From NCBI GenBank assembly GCA_002794775.1, contig NBAY01000001.1, positions 2,170,001-2,234,000 of the forward strand: DNA of 64,000 nt. The letters are read 5' to 3'. Shown in pieces: positions 58,508-64,000 of this stretch (the first letter of the stretch is position 1; each line of letters starts with the position of its first letter). The translations under genes and the position numbers were made by a program. Origin of the DNA: Porodaedalea pini. Lineage: Eukaryota; Basidiomycota; Agaricomycetes; Hymenochaetales; Hymenochaetaceae. A model generated the notes under the pieces. The model did not search any database and was not told where the DNA came from. It saw nothing but the letters and a program-made list of their open reading frames with translations.

Positions 58508-59926
58508 CTATGGCGTAACCGGAGAAACAAGTGAAGCGGATTGAGGCGCAGGTGCACGGAGAGCGCGCGCCGCACGCGAAGGCGGGCGTGATGCAGCGGG
58601 ACTATCATCAAAGTCCGACCCCTCCGCCTTAAGTTCCGAATGGCCGATCTTCTCGAGCTTCGTGTCAAACTCGCGTTTGCGATACCCTGAGACAATGCGC
58701 TCGAGGAGCTCGGAGGTCGACACGCCGGGAGTGCGACGCGTGGGGAGGAACTTGCCGAGGGACTTGGCGAGAGCGTAGACGTCGTCGTGCCCCGAGGCAG
58801 CATACGGATCCTCGTCGTGCGCGACATAGTCGATCTCCCATTTGTCGAGGAAGTCTGGGTCGATCACCCATGGTGCCTCTTGCACGACCTCGTCGACCCA
58901 GCGGCAGTGTCGCACAGCTTCGCATCTGTGGGAATTAGATTTGAATTAGAATTGAAACGCCCTTTCAGTAGAACTGATACGCATATAAAGGGGAGGTGGA
59001 GCGAATAAGGGGACGTACCTTTCAGCGTGCGTCATAACGGTACGCGCTTTGTGCTCCTTCACGAGTTCATCTGAGCAGACGCCGACGAGGAGGTATACAG
59101 AGGGGAACGCGTGTTTTGCTTGACGCAGCTGTAAAGCATGACTTGTAGGTGACAGAGATTGAACTGTTAATCCAAGCGAAATCGAGTTGTTTCTTCGGAA
59201 TATGGCTCACCCGAAATGGAAGAGATCGTAGACACCTGCAGAAAATAATGTTATAAAAAACTGTGTCTATCTCGGACTCAGTATGGACCCACCATCGGCA
59301 TAAATGCGAACCGGCCTTCCAACAGGAGGCGGATTGATCGTGTATTGTCTTTTCGCCCCGGTTTCAGTTGGACCGCCCGTAATAGCATTTCGCACGAACT
59401 CCTGGATGTCCTCCACAGTTAGCCTCGCTGGGTCGAATTCCGCCACGGAAACGGGCACGGGCGCAGGCTCCTCTGCCACTCCCAACGGGACCGCCGCCAC
59501 ATTCACGGCCTGTCCTTGCTGCGAGGGCCCCGAACCCGCACCGGAATTCTGGCGCGAGGCAGCTGTGATGGTAACAGCGGGTGCGCTCGTCTGATCTCTC
59601 GATTCCGCTGGCGTGACGCCTGGGAAGTTTGCCGATGTCGGCGACGTCAGAGTCGACACGGAAGCAGAGGCGGATGAGTGGTCGGACCCAATGTTCGGGT
59701 GTGGATGTGAGTGGTGTACGGTACGAATGCTCGTGCTCGTCTCGATGTCGCCGTCGTATGTTGGGGAGTCAACACCGTCGTCTGAGATGACGCCTGAGAG
59801 GTGGTTGTGTCGCGCACGCGCCCCCTGACGCGCCCCCGAGCCGCGCGCGTTGGCGAGGGGCGATGTGGGTATTTGCTGGTTGCGCGAGACACTTAGCGAG
59901 ATTGTCGATGCAGCGTCGTCCGTCAT
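58508..59926 (-). CDS. PCT1: Choline-phosphate cytidylyltransferase
   Basis: Four exons join in phase on the minus strand: 59926-59293, 59235-59211 (25 nt), 59141-59019 and 58925-58508, for 399 aa. The first ~200 residues are low-complexity Ser/Thr/Pro. The catalytic domain starts [20 protein letters not shown]; the nucleotide-binding HFGH is at residues 218-221, made across the exon 2/3 junction. [19 protein letters not shown] and the signature RTPGVSTSE (about 325-333) follow. The enzyme makes CDP-choline from CTP and phosphocholine in the Kennedy pathway of phosphatidylcholine synthesis. The C terminus is short ([12 protein letters not shown]). An in-frame ATG at 60010 could extend the N terminus by 28 residues. 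Confidence 0.93.
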
Positions 59927-61902
59927 CGGGTCGTTGTCCTCCTCTGACCTGCTCTCAGATGTCAGACAGACTATATGCCGAGGGAAAAACTTATATGAAC
60001 ACGTACGCATCGTATGCAGGCGAATCGATCGGGGTTGAGTGCTTCCCTGCCCCCAGAGTGCGCTTCGTGTGCAGCATTTTCTTGTGGTAGTGGATTGGGT
60101 CCGCGCTTGTGCTTGTGCTTGAGTCCATAGTGACGTCGTCGAGAGTGATTTATCGGATTTTAAATGCAGCTCCTGAGCCCAAGATATTGCGGATGCACGT
60201 GCTTGATCGCTGTGACCTCAGTGGATTGCTAATACTACCGTTAAGAATGTTGAGCTGGCGACTCCAACTCGTTGGTGAAGTCAATCAAACTCGTCGTCGT
60301 CGTCGTTGTCGATAAAGCGGCGGCAAGACTTCGTCAGTCCCTCGGTCATTTATCGGTACCCTATGTAAGCTAGCCATACGAAATGTAGTTTTTATTATGT
60401 ACTAGGAATCTAAGTAATAAGATTCTCGTTGCAGAAAACAGTTATAATTTCTAGGACTCCATGACAGGCCCGATGTTGTTATAGTTTGAGAAGGACTAAC
60501 GCAACAATCTTCATTATCGTATCAAAAATCCTCTGTCGTACCACCTCATTAAAGGATGTCCAAATTATCATCGTCGGATGCTGCAAGCAGTCCTTCAGAG
60601 AGGGCTTGATCCAGCTTCTCCGGATATGACTGTCCTTTGTGGAGACTCAGAAGAAGCAAGTATATCTATAAGTCCTAGCATCGATTTTCTTCAAAGTCGA
60701 CGGTGGGCCTGTAGTCATGGAATGTTTTTCTCCATACGTCAGTCATGAACTGACTCTTACACGATGTAGAATCCGTTTCTGAGCGCTCGCGATGTTCTTC
60801 TTGCATTGGAAGAGCCATCCCTTTGTTGAGACATGCCAAAGCGCAACATACAGGAAGGGTCTGAGGTCATCGCCGAATTTGTATGCATATGGCATCAAGG
60901 GTCGAGGATGTAGCGATATAATATTGAAATTGTTCCCGAACGCGAACAGGAAGGATTGTGAATCTTGAGAATGAAGCAATCTACAAAGACCTTGCGCGCT
61001 ATACCTTCTACATGTTATCAACATGACGAGCTATCACTTGAATTTTGAGCGAGCCGTGAACAATACCTGCTTCAATACCAATCATCAGGATTAGCCTGCA
61101 AAGAAATAAGACATACTCCGAGTCACATTGAAGACACTGACTAAACGGACTCGGAGAGCACACTTCAAGGGACTGCCGGATATAGGCCTTTCTTGAACGC
61201 GCCCGAAATTTAGCCCATATGTATGCATTGCTAAGTACTTATGTCCGAAGCTTCCGCCTTCTTGATCGGAAGATTGGGCCTCAGAAAGGCAGTGGCACTG
61301 GCAGTGCTTGAAGGCCATGAAACTGATAGATTCTCGGCGGTCCGTTTGCTTTCTGCTGGAAGTGAAGCCGTTGTTTCAAGAGCCAGTACATCCCTGCTGT
61401 ATGCAAACCTGTCGTCTGTCAACTCGGAGATTTTGTATGCTATACCTGGGCTTGTTTTTAATCAATTTGGGTCTGTAGTAGTTCCAAAGGTCTTGAACTT
61501 TGAAAGGGGAAAAGCCACGTGATTGCTAGACCTTTCGCCGACCAAAAATATTTTGTATCCCCGGATGCGGAATAGAGAAAGAGTCGAGCCCCGAGCGCAC
61601 GGAGGTTGTAAAACGAGTTATGGATGAAGATGAGCGCAGGATTCAAGGTGGCCGCCAACAAGCAGGCGCGGTCTCGTGCAATTTGTGGCGACGCGTCGGT
61701 AAAAATAGACGCGTCTCTGCACGTGATGCTGGTTGAAGTTGAAGTTGAAGTTGCGTCAGAATTCTTTCTCTCAACACTCAAGACGCCGCCGCCGACAACC
61801 CGACGATCCCATCTTGCTGTGCCACACTCTTTTCAAGACCAAGACTGTGAGGCGTGCGACACTGCTCCGTGACCATTAGTATTGAGCAAGTACACCAGCC
61901 CT
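59927..61902. other. 2-kb region with no supportable gene
   Basis: A minus-strand frame at 60743-61024 (with PLMPYAYKFGDDLRPFLYVA) is protein-like but has no confirmed start, exon chain or domain and could be a decayed fragment. Short repeats GTCGTCGTCGTC occur near 60292. The rest shows nothing recognisable; both flanking genes are transcribed outward, so their promoters lie here. Confidence 0.4.
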
Positions 61903-64000
61903 ATGTGGTCGAAGGTAGCCAATGCATTCAAACGCAATGACGCGGATGCATCTTCCGTGCCGCCACAGCAAGATGGGATGAGCCGTTCTTCTCATGATGA
62001 GGTGCGCGAAAACATCTGAAGGTTCCGAACTTCCAATCTAATGATGAGCAGTCTGCATCTGACTCTGCGGCTGAGCCAGCAGCTGTCTTTAGTCCTCCTG
62101 GCTCTCCGAGCAAGAATGGCAAGCGCGGGCTTCTGAGGCGTGGGTCTCGTCTGCTGGACAAGGAGAATGGAGCATCTCTTAGTCTTGCCAAACGGGTAAA
62201 GTCATCACTTCATCTGAACACAAACTTGAATGGTACATTCAAACGTTCTGTTTATTGCGTAAGGTGTACTGATGCGTGCTTTAGAGTCTAACATGTCCTT
62301 GACATCCCCTACCAAAACAGAATTCGGCACTCAGCCTGTCTTTGGCTCGGTACGTTCCATCTTCAGCAAGGACCGCAGACCCTCTGCGATGCAGATGCAA
62401 GCTGCGATGAACAGTACGTGTTGGGACAATATACAGACACTTCACCGGGTCTCTGACTGCATTATAGAATCCGACGATGTCCTTAAAAGGGAGTCTGCAG
62501 AAGAGCTGCGCCCTTCGTCTCCTTCACCCGCATCGCCTTTGCAAGGTCCTATGACCCCTCTTGATTCTCGACAGTTCGGCTCGGTACGCTCCATCTTGCG
62601 GGACAAGAACACACCGGGATCCGGTCAGAACGTGCGCTTCTTTTCTCGAGACGCCTATCGCGTCATCAGCCCCAATACTAGTGCAAGCGCAAGTGCCGAT
62701 AACACTGGTAGCTCTGCCGATCCAGCGGACCCTCCCTTCATGCAGCGAATTCAGGAAATGAGCCCGGACCGCGATGGTGCATCACCGGATGTGACGAGGT
62801 ACCTTTCTGCGAACACCTCGCCAAACATGTTCTCTCCGGCATCGGTGTACGCATCGCCGAACTCTATGGGCTTCGAGAGCCACCAGACTGCGAGCAGCAC
62901 ACCATACGTAACTCCATATGCTTCACAGGCACAAGCACAGCAGACTATGAACTCAATGCTTATGCCCGTTCCTCCGCCCCAACTCTCAGGTATCTTCGAT
63001 TTCTCCGCCGCGCAGGAGCACGGCGTACATTCCATCCGTGGAGGTGAAGAGACCGGTCTCCGTGATAATGCAGTCGAGATTGATGAGTTCGATCACGTCA
63101 TTCGGAACTCGAGCCCGGCTTCACTTGGTATGAGACCTACCATTAACGTGCAGCCGGAGAACAGGGTGTCGAGCCACTCGACCGCCTCATCCATGTCGAT
63201 CGAAACCCCGAACAGCATCATCAATGGAAGCGAGAAATCTCTCCGACGTCTATCTGATTCTGATGACACCCCGTTCCACTCGCTAGCTGAAGATGGAGGC
63301 GAGAAACATTCGCTTTCGGGACGTGGCGCGTCGTCGCTTGGCTTGCATAAAGTATTCAAGCGCGAGAGCACTCCTGCCGGTGATGGACGTTCGAAGTTAG
63401 AGTTCCCAGCTTCCGCGAATGCTTCCAGTCGCGTACGCGCACTGAGTGAACGCGTCTTTTCCCGGCCTTTGGACGATTCGAAGAACAAGGCCGGGGCCGA
63501 TAACTTAGTGTCCGCAGCAACGCCTAATGATGGCGAACCTCCCGACCCGTTCAGCGCGGATGCAAGCAACTACTACAACGCAGCTGCTGGCTTCCCTAAG
63601 ACGCCGCCTCGGATTGGTCACGTCCGCTCAGACTCGGGCGTGTCTGGCGTGAGCATGAACTCCGGAAGGTCTGTCTCAGCAACATCTCATCGCTCAGGGA
63701 CGTCGCGGTCCTCTCATGCTTCCGCTACGCAAACACGAGGCTTTGTCGCAGAAGATGACATGATAACAGCTCTCCGTGCACAACTGGCATTCCATCAAGA
63801 GCTTGCAACCCAATACGAGCTTGACATACGTGCTCGTGATGCGCACGCTGCATTGATGAGCCAGAAGCTACAGGCACATGAAGCGGAGGCCGAAAGGCGC
63901 GCTCGAGCGATGCGGGGGATGCGTCGCCGCGTCGCGGAGCTTGAGCGTGCAGCAGCCGCTCTTGAAGAGCAGGCGGAACGCAGCGCGCTGGAGAGCTTCG
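61903..64000 (+). CDS. Ser-rich coiled-coil protein, 5' part (truncated by window end)
   Basis: ATG 61903 gives MWSKVANAFKRNDADASS. After a 20-nt apparent intron or frame join at about 62002-62021 the reading continues with VPNFQSNDEQSASDS and GKRGLLRRGSRLLDKENG. Two copies of a short motif follow: FGSVRSIFSKDRRPS (about 62347) and FGSVRSILRDKNTPG (about 62578), the latter followed by VRFFSRDAYRVISP. A long Ser/Pro/Asn-rich stretch leads to an Ala/Glu/Arg-rich coiled coil from about 63750 (MITALRAQLAFHQELATQYE) running off the window. The repeated FGSVRSI motif looks like a docking peptide. The overall plan fits cytoskeletal or spindle-pole scaffolds, but no named family is recognised. Confidence 0.7.

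Noticed and set aside
61624..61872. 82-codon frame with VEVEVEV run
   Set aside because: The run comes from a GTTGAAGTTGAAGTTGAA simple repeat and there is no domain; it lies in the probable promoter of the 61903 gene.

Overview
The window looks like part of an Agaricomycete (Basidiomycota) chromosome. Host genes are densely split by roughly 50-nt GT-AG introns, some exons are only 7-18 nt long, and the gene content is typical of mushrooms: an EFM7-type methyltransferase, cytosolic-type malate dehydrogenase, MATE and MFS transporters, F-box and TPR proteins, choline-phosphate cytidylyltransferase, and chromodomain Gypsy elements. All assignments come from reading the sequence; no database search was possible.

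Layout. 1-2256: the 3' end of an unknown gene, then a complete six-exon EFM7/NNT-like methyltransferase gene. 2953-22344: one very large TA-flanked DNA element. Its two ends are ~2-kb inverted arms, each holding a five-exon DD34E Tc1/mariner transposase gene pointing inward, and between them lies a ~7-kb cargo with two divergent, decayed, unrecognised genes. The element was later hit by a solo LTR (8207-8644), a complete chromodomain Gypsy retrotransposon (13073-20314, TSD CGCAC) and two solo LTRs of a second family (17771-18698 inside the Gypsy, 20656-21589 in the right arm). 22542-25262: a foldback TA element and a decayed second chromovirus.

25974-50599 is mostly host sequence: FAD monooxygenase, an uncharacterised Ser/Pro-rich protein, an F-box pseudogene, a possible 59-aa small protein, a TPR protein, an MFS transporter, malate dehydrogenase, an uncharacterised protein, and a large membrane/WD40-type protein. 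51119-57699 is a tandem pair of MATE transporter genes, with a cluster of nested TA-type miniature elements between them; one of these is a foldback derivative of the giant Tc1 element's ends. 58508-59926 encodes choline-phosphate cytidylyltransferase, and 61903 to the window end is the 5' part of a Ser-rich coiled-coil protein.

The most unusual structure is the composite Tc1 element: an inverted-repeat carrier with a transposase gene in each arm and non-transposase cargo between. The second is in the Gypsy element, where gag and pol overlap with a G GGT TTT heptamer followed, six bases later, by a short inverted repeat, the layout of a -1 ribosomal frameshift site. The same element has lost its reverse-transcriptase aspartates through changes that look like CpG deamination.
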